Source of the DNA: Pseudomonas sp. KU26590
Lineage (GTDB): Bacteria > Pseudomonadota > Gammaproteobacteria > Pseudomonadales > Pseudomonadaceae
DNA length: 64,000 bases
Direction: 5' to 3'
Assembly (NCBI RefSeq): GCF_026153515.1
Contig: NZ_CP110644.1
Span: 434,001 to 498,000, forward strand
Positions 50,869 through 59,446 of this stretch are shown piece by piece. The position numbers and the translations under genes are program-made. The notes under the pieces were generated by a model. The model was not told the origin of the DNA, ran no database searches, and saw nothing but the letters and a program-made list of their open reading frames with translations. Within the stretch, counting starts at the first letter, position 1; every line of letters begins with the position of its first letter.

Positions 50869-51789
50869 GTGTCCCGACTTTTTTTACTTTTTGTCGTATT
50901 TATCAGCGGTTTTTCAACCATCACTGCCGCCGAAGCCAGCGTCCGCGTACTCACCAGCATCAAGCCGCTGCAGCTGATCGCCGCGGCTGTGCAGGACGGA
51001 ATCGCGGTGCCGGAAGTCCTGCTTCCGCCAGGCGCATCCCCTCATAACTATGCGCTGCGCCCGTCCGACGTACGGCGCGTGCAGCAAGCCGATTTGCTCT
51101 ACTGGATTGGCCCGGACATGGAGACCTTCCTGCCTCGCGTGCTGTCCGGGCGCAGCAAAGCGTCGGTGCCGGTCGAGTCGTTGCCGGGCATGCACCTGCG
51201 CCATTTCACCGCCAGCACCGAGCACCACGATGATGACGAAGATGAGCATGATCACGATCACCGGCCGGGCAGCGTCGATGCGCATTTGTGGCTGTCGTCA
51301 GTCAATGCGAGGGTGATTGCGGCAAAGATGGCCGCTGACTTGAGTCAGGCCGATCCGGCCAATGCGGCGCGCTATGAGAGCAATGTGAAGGCCTTCGACG
51401 CGCGCCTTGACGCGCTGGACGCTCAAATCAAACAGCGGGTCGCCGGCATTTCAGGCAAGCAGTATTTCGTGTTCCACGAGGCGTTTGATTATTTCGAAGA
51501 GGCTTACGGGCTCAAGCATGCGGGCGTATTTGCCGTCAGCAGCGAGGTTCAGCCCGGTGCCCAGCACGTTGCCGCCATGCGCGCACGACTGACGGAGTTC
51601 GGCAAGACCTGCGTGTTCAGCGAGCCACCCCTCCGCCCGCGTCTGGCCGACACGCTCAGTGCCGGTTTGCCGGTCAAACTGGCTGAACTGGACGGATTGG
51701 GTGGCTACACACCTGCCACAGCCCAAGGTTACGAGCAATTGCTAAGCAAACTGGCGGATGATCTGGCGGGGTGTCTGGAGAGTCTTTAA
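50869..51789 (+). CDS. znuA: Zinc ABC transporter substrate-binding protein
   Basis: Cluster A-I periplasmic protein of 306 residues with a signal peptide ending near TITAAEA, the zinc-site blocks LPPGASPHNYALRPSD (His) and VDAHLWLS (His), FHEAFDYF, and the His/Asp-rich loop EHHDDDEDEHDHDH typical of zinc-binding ZnuA. I chose the GTG at 50869 (MSRLFLLF...), which has GAGTGG five bases upstream; a GTG three codons upstream (50860) is also possible. Divergent from zur-znuCB. Confidence 0.94.
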   Translation: MSRLFLLFVVFISGFSTITAAEASVRVLTSIKPLQLIAAAVQDGIAVPEVLLPPGASPHNYALRPSDVRRVQQADLLYWIGPDMETFLPRVLSGRSKASVPVESLPGMHLRHFTASTEHHDDDEDEHDHDHRPGSVDAHLWLSSVNARVIAAKMAADLSQADPANAARYESNVKAFDARLDALDAQIKQRVAGISGKQYFVFHEAFDYFEEAYGLKHAGVFAVSSEVQPGAQHVAAMRARLTEFGKTCVFSEPPLRPRLADTLSAGLPVKLAELDGLGGYTPATAQGYEQLLSKLADDLAGCLESL

Positions 51790-51804
51790 CTCCTGCGCCA
51801 ACGC

Positions 51805-51870
51805 CTTCGCGAGCAAGCTCACTCCTACAGTTGAAACACGGTCCCTGTGGGAGTGAGCTTGCTCACGAAG
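51805..51870. repeat. REP-like inverted repeat, type C
   Basis: CTTCGCGAGCAAGCTCACTCCTAC and its near-complementary partner GTGGGAGTGAGCTTGCTCACGAAG are separated by 18 bp. It is a third sequence family of REP and also a likely transcription stop between convergent znuA and thrB. Confidence 0.85.
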
Positions 51871-51882
51871 CTTTTATGAGGT

Positions 51883-52833
51883 CTACAACGCAAACGGCAA
51901 CGGAATATGCGTCTCCTGACGCTGTTCCAGGCGTTTACGGAATTCGTCCGGGTCATGGATCAACACGTCCTGCCCGGCGAAGCTTTCGGCGGCGATCAGG
52001 CGTGACAGCCAGAAGCGCACGCAACCGACACGCAGCATTGTCGACCACAGCTCGGCTTCGGCGGCGGTAAACGGCCTAAGCGCGGCGTAGGCACCCAGAA
52101 ACGCCCGGGCTCGCGGCGCATCAATGGTGCCGTTCTCAAACGAGCACCAGTCATTCACGGCAATTGCCACGTCGTACAGCATCGGGCCGGAACAGGCGTT
52201 GTAGAAGTCGATCACCCCCGTCAGGTGGGTGCCTTCAAACAGCGTGTTATCGCGAAACAGATCGGCGTGCAGATTGGCCCGCGGCAGCGCCATGATGGCC
52301 GCCTTGCGATGCTGGATTTCCTCGACAGCTTTGGTCAGCAGCGCGCCCTGCGCGTCGTCCAGGTGAGAGATGAAATTACCGCCCTCCTCCAGCATCCAGT
52401 CCAGACCACGGTCGGTTTTGCGTTCGATGGTCTGGCTGCGAGTGGCCATGTGCATGTGCGCCATGAACTCGCCAATCTGCACGCAATGCTGGGTGTTGGG
52501 CTGGGCCGGATGCTTGCCGGACAGACGCGGTTGAAGCAGCGCCGGTTTGCCTTTCAGCTCGCGCAAGGCCAGACCGTCAGTGGTGCGCAGCGCGTAGGGC
52601 ACGGGCAGGTTGGCGTCGTGGAGAACATCCAGCAGCTCGATAAAGAACGGCATTTCCTGAACCGGACCGCGCTCGACCAGAGTCAGCACGAATTCACCCT
52701 GCTCCAGGCTGATGAAGAAATTGGTGTTTTCACTTCCAGCGGCAATGCCCTGAAAATCACGCAGGGCGCCAAGCCCGTACGGGGCGAGAAAAGCTTCCAG
52801 CTCGGGCCGAGCCAGGGGAGTAAAAACGGACAT
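51883..52833 (-). CDS. thrB: Homoserine kinase (aminoglycoside-phosphotransferase type)
   Basis: The 316-residue protein is a type II ThrB with the kinase-fold motifs GSENTNFFI, NLHADLFRDNTLF (catalytic Asp/Asn) and GVIDFYNA. It phosphorylates homoserine in threonine synthesis. A short gene for a DUF2782 protein precedes it on the same strand; the two may form an operon, as in other Pseudomonas. Confidence 0.95.
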   Translation of the reverse strand: MSVFTPLARPELEAFLAPYGLGALRDFQGIAAGSENTNFFISLEQGEFVLTLVERGPVQEMPFFIELLDVLHDANLPVPYALRTTDGLALRELKGKPALLQPRLSGKHPAQPNTQHCVQIGEFMAHMHMATRSQTIERKTDRGLDWMLEEGGNFISHLDDAQGALLTKAVEEIQHRKAAIMALPRANLHADLFRDNTLFEGTHLTGVIDFYNACSGPMLYDVAIAVNDWCSFENGTIDAPRARAFLGAYAALRPFTAAEAELWSTMLRVGCVRFWLSRLIAAESFAGQDVLIHDPDEFRKRLEQRQETHIPLPFAL

Positions 52834-52867
52834 AGAAGACTGCCAGCAAAAGAGTGAATGTAGGGCG

Positions 52868-53158
52868 TTACCAGCTGAATAGTACCCATTGAGGTATCAG
52901 CATGTCCGGTTGATCCGAACGTATGAATTGACCACTTGTGCCGTCGGCGCGCACCAGATAATAAGGCTTGCCGTGTTTGGGCGTGATCTTCACCGCGTAG
53001 ACGAATCCGTTCGCGCGGTACTCCTTGATGAAGCCGTCGCTGTCCTGACGAATCGTCACATCAGGCTCCGCCGAGGGCGCTTCGTCATCCGCTGCGACCG
53101 CCAGCCACGGACAGGCAAGCAACCCGCCGAGCAGTAACAGGCGATTCAGCGCGCGCAT
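52868..53158 (-). CDS. DUF2782 family secreted protein
   Basis: The 96-residue protein has a signal peptide (MRALNRLLLLGGLLACPWLAVA) and a basic/aromatic C-terminal part (VTIRQDSDGFIKEYRANGFVYAVKITP, PYYLVRADG). The lipobox-like LLACP has Cys16, but the residue after it is proline, so lipidation is uncertain. Function unknown. It lies between thrB and polA, where its homologue lies in other Pseudomonas. Confidence 0.88.
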   Translation of the reverse strand: MRALNRLLLLGGLLACPWLAVAADDEAPSAEPDVTIRQDSDGFIKEYRANGFVYAVKITPKHGKPYYLVRADGTSGQFIRSDQPDMLIPQWVLFSW

Positions 53159-53232
53159 GATAACCTTGTGCCTTTGTCGTCAACGGTCCGCGCATTCTAG
53201 CGCCGACCCCGCCGAAAAGGTTGATCTTGCAC

Positions 53233-55998
53233 ATGAGTCTTGCGCCCCTCGTCCTGGTGGACGGTTCTTCTTATCTCTACCGCGCGTTCCATGCGCTGCC
53301 GCCGCTCATGACCTCCAAAGGCCTGCCCACCGGTGCGGTCAAGGGCGTGCTGAACATGCTCAAAAGCCTGCGCAGGCAATATCCCGAAAGCCCGTTTGCC
53401 GTGGTTTTCGACGCCAAGGGCGGAACGTTCCGCGACGCGCTGTACGGCGAATACAAAGCCAACCGCCCAAGCATGCCGGACGACATGCGCGTGCAGATCG
53501 ACTTCCTGCACAACTGCGTGCGAGGCCTCGGCTACCCGCTGTTGTGCGTCGAAGGCGTGGAGGCTGATGACGTGATCGGCACATTGGCACGCAGCAGCGC
53601 GGCCGCTGATCGTCCGGTGGTCATCTCCACCGGTGACAAGGACATGGCGCAGTTGGTCGATGGCCACATCACGCTGGTCAATACCATGACCGGCAGTGTG
53701 CTGGACGTCGCCGGCGTGAAAGAAAAGTTTGGCGTCGGCCCGGAACACATCATCGATTACCTAGCGCTGATGGGCGACAAAGTCGACAACATCCCCGGCG
53801 TGCCCGGCGTTGGCGAGAAAACCGCCGCGGGCCTGCTGGTGGGCATCAACGGTGGCCTGAAAGAGCTTTACGCAAACCTCGACAAACTGGCAGCGCTGCC
53901 GCTTCGGGGCGCTAAATCCCTGCCGGCCAAGCTCGAAGAGCACAAGGAAATGGCCTTCCTGTCCTACGAGCTGGCGACCATCAAGATCGACGTGCCGCTG
54001 GACATCGAGCTCGACGCCCTGCACTGCGGTGAGCCTGATCGTGAAGCGCTGATGGCGCTGTACACCGAGCTGGAATTCAAGAGCTGGATTACCGATTTGC
54101 AGCGTGACGCCCGCCAGGAAGGCGCGGAAGTTGTCCCTGCTGCCGAGCCAGCGCCGATCATCGAGGCCACGTACGAACTCATTCTTGAGCAAACCCAATT
54201 CGACGACTGGCTGAAGAAGCTCAACGCCGCGCAGTTGTTCGCCTTCGTGGTGCAGAGCAATGGCACCGACGCCCAGCGCGCGCAGATTGTGGGTCTGTCC
54301 TTTGCGATCAAGACTCACGAAGCCTGTTACATCCCGCTGACCCATTCCTATATGGGCGTGCAGCAGCAACTGGATCGCGACGCGGTATTGAAAGCGCTCA
54401 AGCCCATGCTGGAGGACGCGAGCAAAATCAAGGTCGGCCAGCACGCCAAGTTTGCGATCAACCTGCTGGCCAACTGCGCCATTGCTGGTGACCAGAGCCA
54501 GGGCATCGACGTGCAGGGCGTCAAGTTTGACACGATGCTCGAATCCTACGTGCTCGACTCCACCGCGACGCGTCATGACCGTGACAGCCTTGTTGCCAAG
54601 TACCTGGATCACACACCGGTCAATTTCCAGGACATCGCGGGCAAAGGCGCAAAACAGCTGAGTTTCGACCAGATCGCGCTGGAGCAGGCCGGCACCTATG
54701 CGGCTGAAGAGGCCGACTTGACGCTGCGCTTGCACGAGGTGTTGCAGGACAGACTGGCCAAGACGCCGAGTCTGGCGCCGGTGCTGAACGACATCGAAAT
54801 GCCGCTCATGCCCGTATTGGCCCGCATCGAGCGTCAAGGCGCACTGGTCGATGCCAAACTGCTGGGCAATCAGAGTGTCGAGCTGGGCAACAAAATGACC
54901 GAGCTTGAGCGCGAAGCGTTCGCTATCGCCGGTGAAGAATTCAATCTCGGCTCGCCCAAGCAGCTCGGGGTGATTCTCTACGAAAAGCTCGGCATGCCGA
55001 TCATCAGCAAGACCGCCACCGGCCAGCCGTCCACGGCAGAAGCGGTGCTCGCCGAACTGGCCGAGCAGGAATATCCGCTGCCGAAGGTGCTGATGCAGTA
55101 CCGCTCGATGAGCAAGCTGAAAAGCACGTACACCGATCGCCTGCCGGAGCAGATCAACCCGCGCACCGGGCGAATCCACACTTCCTACCATCAGGCGGTG
55201 GCGGTGACTGGGCGTCTGTCCTCCAGTGACCCGAACCTGCAGAACATTCCCATCCGGACCGCCGAGGGTCGTCGCATTCGTCAGGCGTTTGTCGCTCCCA
55301 AAGGCTACAAGCTGCTGGCGGCGGACTACTCGCAAATCGAACTGCGGATCATGGCGCATCTGGCCAAGGACGAAGGCTTGTTGCACGCCTTCCGCAACGA
55401 CCTGGACGTCCACCGTGCAACGGCGGGCGAGGTGTTCGGTGTCGAACTGCCGGACGTGACCAACGACATGCGCCGCAGCGCCAAGGCGATCAACTTCGGT
55501 TTGATCTACGGCATGAGCGCGTTCGGGCTGGCCAAGCAGATTGGTGTTGATCGCAAGCAATCCCAGGCGTATGTGGACCGCTATTTCGCGCGCTATCCGG
55601 GCGTGCTCGATTACATGGAGCGCACCCGTGCTCAGGCGGCGGAACAAGGGTACGTCGAGACCATTTTCGGTCGTCGCCTGTACCTGCCGGACATCAACGC
55701 GAAGAATCAGGCGTTGCGCAAAGGCGCCGAACGCATGGCGATCAACGCACCGATGCAAGGCACGGCGGCTGACATCATCAAGCGGGCGATGGTGGCGGTG
55801 AACGGCTGGCTGGACGCGTCAGGTCTGGATGCTCGCGTCATCTTGCAGGTTCACGATGAACTGGTGCTGGAAGTGCGTGAGGATCTGGTCGAGCAGATCA
55901 GCAAGGACATCCGCGTGCACATGAGCGGCGCGGCCGATCTGGATGTTCCGCTGTTGGTCGAAGTGGGTGTGGGGAATAACTGGGACGAGGCGCATTGA
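53233..55998 (+). CDS. polA: DNA polymerase I with a degenerate 3'-5' exonuclease domain
   Basis: The ATG at 53233 gives 921 residues with the standard three parts. Residues ~1-290 are the 5'-nuclease (VFDAKGGTFRD, EADDVIGTLA, STGDKDMAQLV, DNIPGVPGVGEKTA). Residues ~310-510 are the exonuclease-fold domain. Residues ~540-921 are the polymerase (DYSQIELR, AINFGLIYGMSAFGL, VHDELVLEV). Replacing the exo-site carboxylates (E. coli D355, E357, D424, D501) are Val339, Gln341, Ala408 and Glu493; the surrounding fold residues are conserved. So proofreading activity should be absent. PolA works in Okazaki fragment maturation and repair. No sign of frameshift or stop. Confidence 0.96.
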   Translation: MSLAPLVLVDGSSYLYRAFHALPPLMTSKGLPTGAVKGVLNMLKSLRRQYPESPFAVVFDAKGGTFRDALYGEYKANRPSMPDDMRVQIDFLHNCVRGLGYPLLCVEGVEADDVIGTLARSSAAADRPVVISTGDKDMAQLVDGHITLVNTMTGSVLDVAGVKEKFGVGPEHIIDYLALMGDKVDNIPGVPGVGEKTAAGLLVGINGGLKELYANLDKLAALPLRGAKSLPAKLEEHKEMAFLSYELATIKIDVPLDIELDALHCGEPDREALMALYTELEFKSWITDLQRDARQEGAEVVPAAEPAPIIEATYELILEQTQFDDWLKKLNAAQLFAFVVQSNGTDAQRAQIVGLSFAIKTHEACYIPLTHSYMGVQQQLDRDAVLKALKPMLEDASKIKVGQHAKFAINLLANCAIAGDQSQGIDVQGVKFDTMLESYVLDSTATRHDRDSLVAKYLDHTPVNFQDIAGKGAKQLSFDQIALEQAGTYAAEEADLTLRLHEVLQDRLAKTPSLAPVLNDIEMPLMPVLARIERQGALVDAKLLGNQSVELGNKMTELEREAFAIAGEEFNLGSPKQLGVILYEKLGMPIISKTATGQPSTAEAVLAELAEQEYPLPKVLMQYRSMSKLKSTYTDRLPEQINPRTGRIHTSYHQAVAVTGRLSSSDPNLQNIPIRTAEGRRIRQAFVAPKGYKLLAADYSQIELRIMAHLAKDEGLLHAFRNDLDVHRATAGEVFGVELPDVTNDMRRSAKAINFGLIYGMSAFGLAKQIGVDRKQSQAYVDRYFARYPGVLDYMERTRAQAAEQGYVETIFGRRLYLPDINAKNQALRKGAERMAINAPMQGTAADIIKRAMVAVNGWLDASGLDARVILQVHDELVLEVREDLVEQISKDIRVHMSGAADLDVPLLVEVGVGNNWDEAH

Positions 55999-56066
55999 TA
56001 CTGCCTTGTTGTTTCGATTCTGCTCGGAGTCGGAACCGCGCCATCCATTAAATTTCCGCCGTTTTT

Positions 56067-56094
56067 GAACTTCGGCGGACAAACCCCGGTCTGA
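56067..56094 (+). promoter_or_regulatory. AlgU (sigma-22/sigma-E) promoter of ersA
   Basis: GAACTT (56067-56072), 17 bp, then TCTGA (56090-56094) is an almost ideal AlgU promoter. The predicted start is about 6-8 bases downstream, where the small RNA begins. Confidence 0.85.
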
Positions 56095-56100
56095 TTTTGC

Positions 56101-56228
56101 GAATGGCTGACGTAGCCATTCATGCTCCTATGTTGTGTTAAGTGTTGGCAGATATCCGGACCCCTTCCGAGAGGTCTGGACTTGGACCCCGAACTTCCCC
56201 TCCCCACATGAAGTCCGGGGTTTTTTTT
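56101..56228 (+). ncRNA. ersA: ErsA small RNA
   Basis: About 128 nt between polA and engB, the fixed place of ErsA in Pseudomonas (and of Spot 42 in enterics). It begins with a short hairpin (AATGGCT-GACGT-AGCCATT), has an unpaired pyrimidine stretch (CTTCCCCTCCCC) that could pair with purine-rich ribosome-binding sites, and ends with a hairpin (CCCCGAACTT with AAGTCCGGGG) followed by eight Ts. ErsA in P. aeruginosa is Hfq-associated, envelope-stress induced through AlgU, and regulates algC and oprD mRNAs. Identity is from position, promoter and structure, not a database match; exact ends are estimated. Confidence 0.82.
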
Positions 56229-56237
56229 GCCTGCGAT

Positions 56238-56873
56238 TCAGGCCGCCGGTGCCTTGTCTTCCAGTTCCATCCAGTCCGCCAGCACGGTGTAAGCCTCTTC
56301 CAGGCCCATGCGCTTGGGTGCCGAGAACAGCTGGATGGTGATGGCGTCACCCCAACCGCGATGTATTTCCGACTGGACCTTGAGCAGCGTGTTTTTCGCC
56401 GCGCCGAAGGTCAGCTTGTCGGCTTTGGTCAGCAGAATGTGCATCGGCATGCCGCTGGCGATGGCCCAGTCGAGCATCAGTAGGTCGAAGTCAGTCATCG
56501 GGTGGCGGATGTCCATCATCAGGATCAACCCCTTCAGACTTTCACGGCCGCCCAGATAGGCCTCGAGGTGGCGTTGCCAGTGCAGCTTGAGCGGAATAGG
56601 CACCTTCGCGTAACCGTAGCCGGGCAAGTCGACCAGACGGCGGTCGTCATCCAGGCTGAAGAAGTTCAGTAGCTGGGTACGGCCGGGGGTTTTCGACGTA
56701 CGCGCCAGGCTGGCGTGAGTCAGCGTATTCAGCGCGCTCGATTTGCCAGCGTTGGAGCGGCCGGCGAACGCGACTTCAAAGCCTTCGTCGTCCGGGCATT
56801 GGTCGACTTTGGCAGCGCTGAGCATGAACTTGGCTTGTTGGCACAGGCCGAGAATTGGGTTTTTGAGTTGCAT
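56238..56873 (-). CDS. engB: Ribosome biogenesis GTPase EngB (YihA/YsxC)
   Basis: The 211-residue GTPase has G1 [10 protein letters not shown]3 DLPGYG and G4 TKAD. It is needed for assembly of the 50S subunit. It converges on ersA; the ersA terminator ends about 10 bases before its stop. Confidence 0.97.
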   Translation of the reverse strand: MQLKNPILGLCQQAKFMLSAAKVDQCPDDEGFEVAFAGRSNAGKSSALNTLTHASLARTSKTPGRTQLLNFFSLDDDRRLVDLPGYGYAKVPIPLKLHWQRHLEAYLGGRESLKGLILMMDIRHPMTDFDLLMLDWAIASGMPMHILLTKADKLTFGAAKNTLLKVQSEIHRGWGDAITIQLFSAPKRMGLEEAYTVLADWMELEDKAPAA

Positions 56874-57104
56874 GGGATATCCGGTGAGGGCGTTGCGGCG
56901 TGCGCGGCAACGAGGTGTCTTTTTCCGTTCAATGGGCGCGAGTATATAATGCCGCAGATTTCATGTGTGCCTTGTCCGACCCCCGCAAGGGTATTGCCTA
57001 GGCGAAACCCACGTGGCGCGTAGCCTCATACGTACCAAACAGGCCGCTCCCCCTCAGGACAGTGAGTTCTGAAGACGGCACTTTCAGCCGCATCGGATCA
57101 GCCC

Positions 57105-57722
57105 ATGAACGCATTTTTTTCGAGCCTGCTATTGATCCTGAGCCTGAACGGCGTCGTGCAGGCCGCTGAATCGCCAGTGGGCGATCCGGTCGCCGGCCAA
57201 GCGAAAACAGCGGTCTGCGGCGCTTGCCATGGGCCTGACGGCAACAGCCTGGTGCCCATATTCCCGAAGCTCGCCGGCCAGGGTGAGCGCTATCTGCTCA
57301 AGCAAATGCACGACATCAAAGACGGGAAGCGGGTCGTGATGGAGATGACCGGTCTGCTCAACCCGCTCACGGATCAGGACCTGGCCGACATCGCCGCCTA
57401 CTACGCCGGTCAGAAAGGCAGCGTGGGCGCTGCTGATCCTAATCTGGTCGCCGGTGGCGAAGCATTGTTTCGCGGCGGCAAGCTCGATCAGGGCATACCG
57501 GCCTGCACCGGCTGCCATTCACCAAACGGCGCAGGCCTTGCTGCGGCAGGCTTTCCACACGTGGGCGGGCAGCACGCCGATTACATCAAGAAACAGCTCA
57601 CAGCGTTCCGCGAAGGTGAGCGCACCAATGACGGCGACACCCTGGTCATGCGCACCATCGCTGCGAAGCTGAGCAATTCCGATATCGACGCGCTGGCAGC
57701 GTACATTCAAGGGCTGCATTGA
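57105..57722 (+). CDS. Cytochrome c4 (di-haem)
   Basis: The 205-residue precursor has a signal peptide (MNAFFSSLLLILSLNGVVQAAES) and two CXXCH haem sites (CGACHGPDG and CTGCHSPNG), each in a class I cytochrome c domain, with Met ligands in the second half of each. It is a periplasmic electron carrier to terminal oxidases. The order engB, cc4, dsbA is conserved in Pseudomonas. Confidence 0.95.
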   Translation: MNAFFSSLLLILSLNGVVQAAESPVGDPVAGQAKTAVCGACHGPDGNSLVPIFPKLAGQGERYLLKQMHDIKDGKRVVMEMTGLLNPLTDQDLADIAAYYAGQKGSVGAADPNLVAGGEALFRGGKLDQGIPACTGCHSPNGAGLAAAGFPHVGGQHADYIKKQLTAFREGERTNDGDTLVMRTIAAKLSNSDIDALAAYIQGLH

Positions 57723-57796
57723 GCTTTAGGCGCGAGGTCTCCACTGACACGGTTGGTAAAACAAATGGGCGCCAGACCTGCCCGGACGGGCCAAAC

Positions 57797-57822
57797 AGGG
57801 TAGCGAACGGCTGCCCTTTTTT
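57797..57822 (+). terminator. Rho-independent terminator after cytochrome c4
   Basis: AGGGTAGC and GCTGCCCT pair (one G-T pair) around GAACG, followed by TTTTTT. It separates the cytochrome gene from dsbA. Confidence 0.88.
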
Positions 57823-57913
57823 ATGGCCGCAGGCGTTACACTTGCGAACTCATATCACCTCGGCCGGTCGAACTGCGGCCACCGAAGTGACCTTCCATGC
57901 CCAGGAGTTAAGC

Positions 57914-58555
57914 ATGCGTAATCTGATTCTCAGCGCCGCTCTGATTTTTACCAGCCTGTTCGGTCTGACCGCTCAAGCAGCAGAGCCCATCGAAGCCGGC
58001 AAGCAATACGTCGAGCTGAAAAGCGCTGTCCCTGTTTCCGAGCCAGGCAAGATCGAAGTCGTCGAAATGTTCTGGTACGGCTGCCCGCACTGTTACGCCT
58101 TCGAGCCGGTCATCAATCCATGGGTCGAAAAACTTCCCGCTGACGTCCACTTCATCCGCGTTCCCGCCATGTTTGGCGGCCCTTGGGATGCTCACGGCCA
58201 GCTATTCATTACCCTCGACACCATGGGCGTGGAGAAAAAAGTCCACACCGCTGTCTTCGACGCGATTCAGAAAGGCGGCAAGCGTCTGACCGACCCGAAC
58301 GACATGGCCGAGTTCGTTGCCACCCAGGGCGTCGACAAGACCAAGTTCCTCGAAACTTTCAACTCGTTCGCCGTGAAGGGCAAGATCGCCCAATACAAGG
58401 AACTGGCCAAGAAGTACGAAATCACGGGCGTTCCGACCATGATCGTCAACGGCAAGTACCGCTTTGATCTCGGCACCGCCGGTGGTCCCGAGCAGGCGCT
58501 GCAAGTGGCCGATCAGCTGATCGCCAAAGAACGCGCGACGCTGACCGCCAAGTAA
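57914..58555 (+). CDS. dsbA: Thiol:disulfide interchange protein DsbA
   Basis: Starting at MRNLILSAALIFTSLFGLTAQA gives 213 residues with a signal peptide and a thioredoxin fold carrying CPHC in FWYGCPHCYAF and the cis-proline region ITGVPTMIVNG. It forms disulfide bonds in periplasmic proteins. The frame is open to 57719 but AGGAG stands 7 bases before the ATG at 57914 and the terminator lies inside the extra part. Confidence 0.96.
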   Translation: MRNLILSAALIFTSLFGLTAQAAEPIEAGKQYVELKSAVPVSEPGKIEVVEMFWYGCPHCYAFEPVINPWVEKLPADVHFIRVPAMFGGPWDAHGQLFITLDTMGVEKKVHTAVFDAIQKGGKRLTDPNDMAEFVATQGVDKTKFLETFNSFAVKGKIAQYKELAKKYEITGVPTMIVNGKYRFDLGTAGGPEQALQVADQLIAKERATLTAK

Positions 58556-58564
58556 GGGCTGACC

Positions 58565-59446
58565 ATGGCGCGCTGGGGAACTACTGAACGGGTCGTTGCC
58601 CGGCACATGCCGAAGGTCAACGAGCATCATCTTCACGAAACAGGCTTGCCGGCTGACGGTCGGCTTCGCCTGCTCAGTTTCAATATCCAGGTCGGCAACA
58701 GCACCGAACGCTACCGGCACTACCTGACCCGGGGTTGGCAGCATCTGCTGCCCCATAACGGTCGAGCCGGTAACCTGCAGAAGATCGGCGATCTGCTGCG
58801 TGACTACGATCTGGTCGCGTTGCAGGAGGCCGATGGCGGCAGCATGCGTTCGGGCTACATCAATCAGGTCGAACACCTCGCCCAGCTCGGTTCGTTTCCG
58901 TACTGGCACCAGCAACTCAATCGCAACCTCGGGCGGCTCGCTCAGCACAGCAACGGCGTGCTGAGCCGCCTGCGCCCGTGGGACATCGAAGACCATCCGC
59001 TGCCAGGCCCTGCCGGGCGTGGCGCCATTCTCGTTCGTTTCGGCGAAGGTCCCGATGCGCTGGTCGTGGTGGTCATGCACCTGGCACTGGGCGCGCGGAC
59101 CCGCACGCGGCAGCTCGCGTACATTCGCGAACTGATTGGCGGCTATCGCCATCAGATACTGATGGGCGACATGAACACCCACGCCAACGACCTGCTGCAA
59201 AACTCGCCACTGCGCGATCTTGGCCTGCTTGCGCCGCAGATCGAGGCGACGTTTCCGAGCTGGCGGCCGCAGCGCTGCCTGGACCACATTCTTCTGAGCC
59301 CGACCCTGACCCTTGAAAAAGTGCAGGTGCTGGCGCAGCCCATTTCCGATCATCTGCCCGTCGCGGTGGAGATTCGCTTGCCGGCCTCATTAATCGGTGA
59401 CTCGCTGCCGATAACAAGCACATCTCCTCGCGGACCTGTGGAATGA
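58565..59446 (+). CDS. Endonuclease/exonuclease/phosphatase-fold protein
   Basis: The 293-residue protein has EEP-fold motifs: LSFNIQVGNS, VALQEADGG (metal Glu), LMGDMNTHAND, and LDHILLSP with SDHLPVAVEI at the end. The family hydrolyses phosphodiesters, including nucleic acids, phospholipids and inositol phosphates. It starts 9 bp after dsbA and overlaps the GGDEF gene by four bases. Substrate unknown. Confidence 0.88.
   Translation: MARWGTTERVVARHMPKVNEHHLHETGLPADGRLRLLSFNIQVGNSTERYRHYLTRGWQHLLPHNGRAGNLQKIGDLLRDYDLVALQEADGGSMRSGYINQVEHLAQLGSFPYWHQQLNRNLGRLAQHSNGVLSRLRPWDIEDHPLPGPAGRGAILVRFGEGPDALVVVVMHLALGARTRTRQLAYIRELIGGYRHQILMGDMNTHANDLLQNSPLRDLGLLAPQIEATFPSWRPQRCLDHILLSPTLTLEKVQVLAQPISDHLPVAVEIRLPASLIGDSLPITSTSPRGPVE

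Noticed and set aside
53761..55758. 665-codon open frame antisense to polA
   Set aside because: Frame shadow of a GC-rich conserved gene; no homology and no ribosome-binding site. polA is certain.
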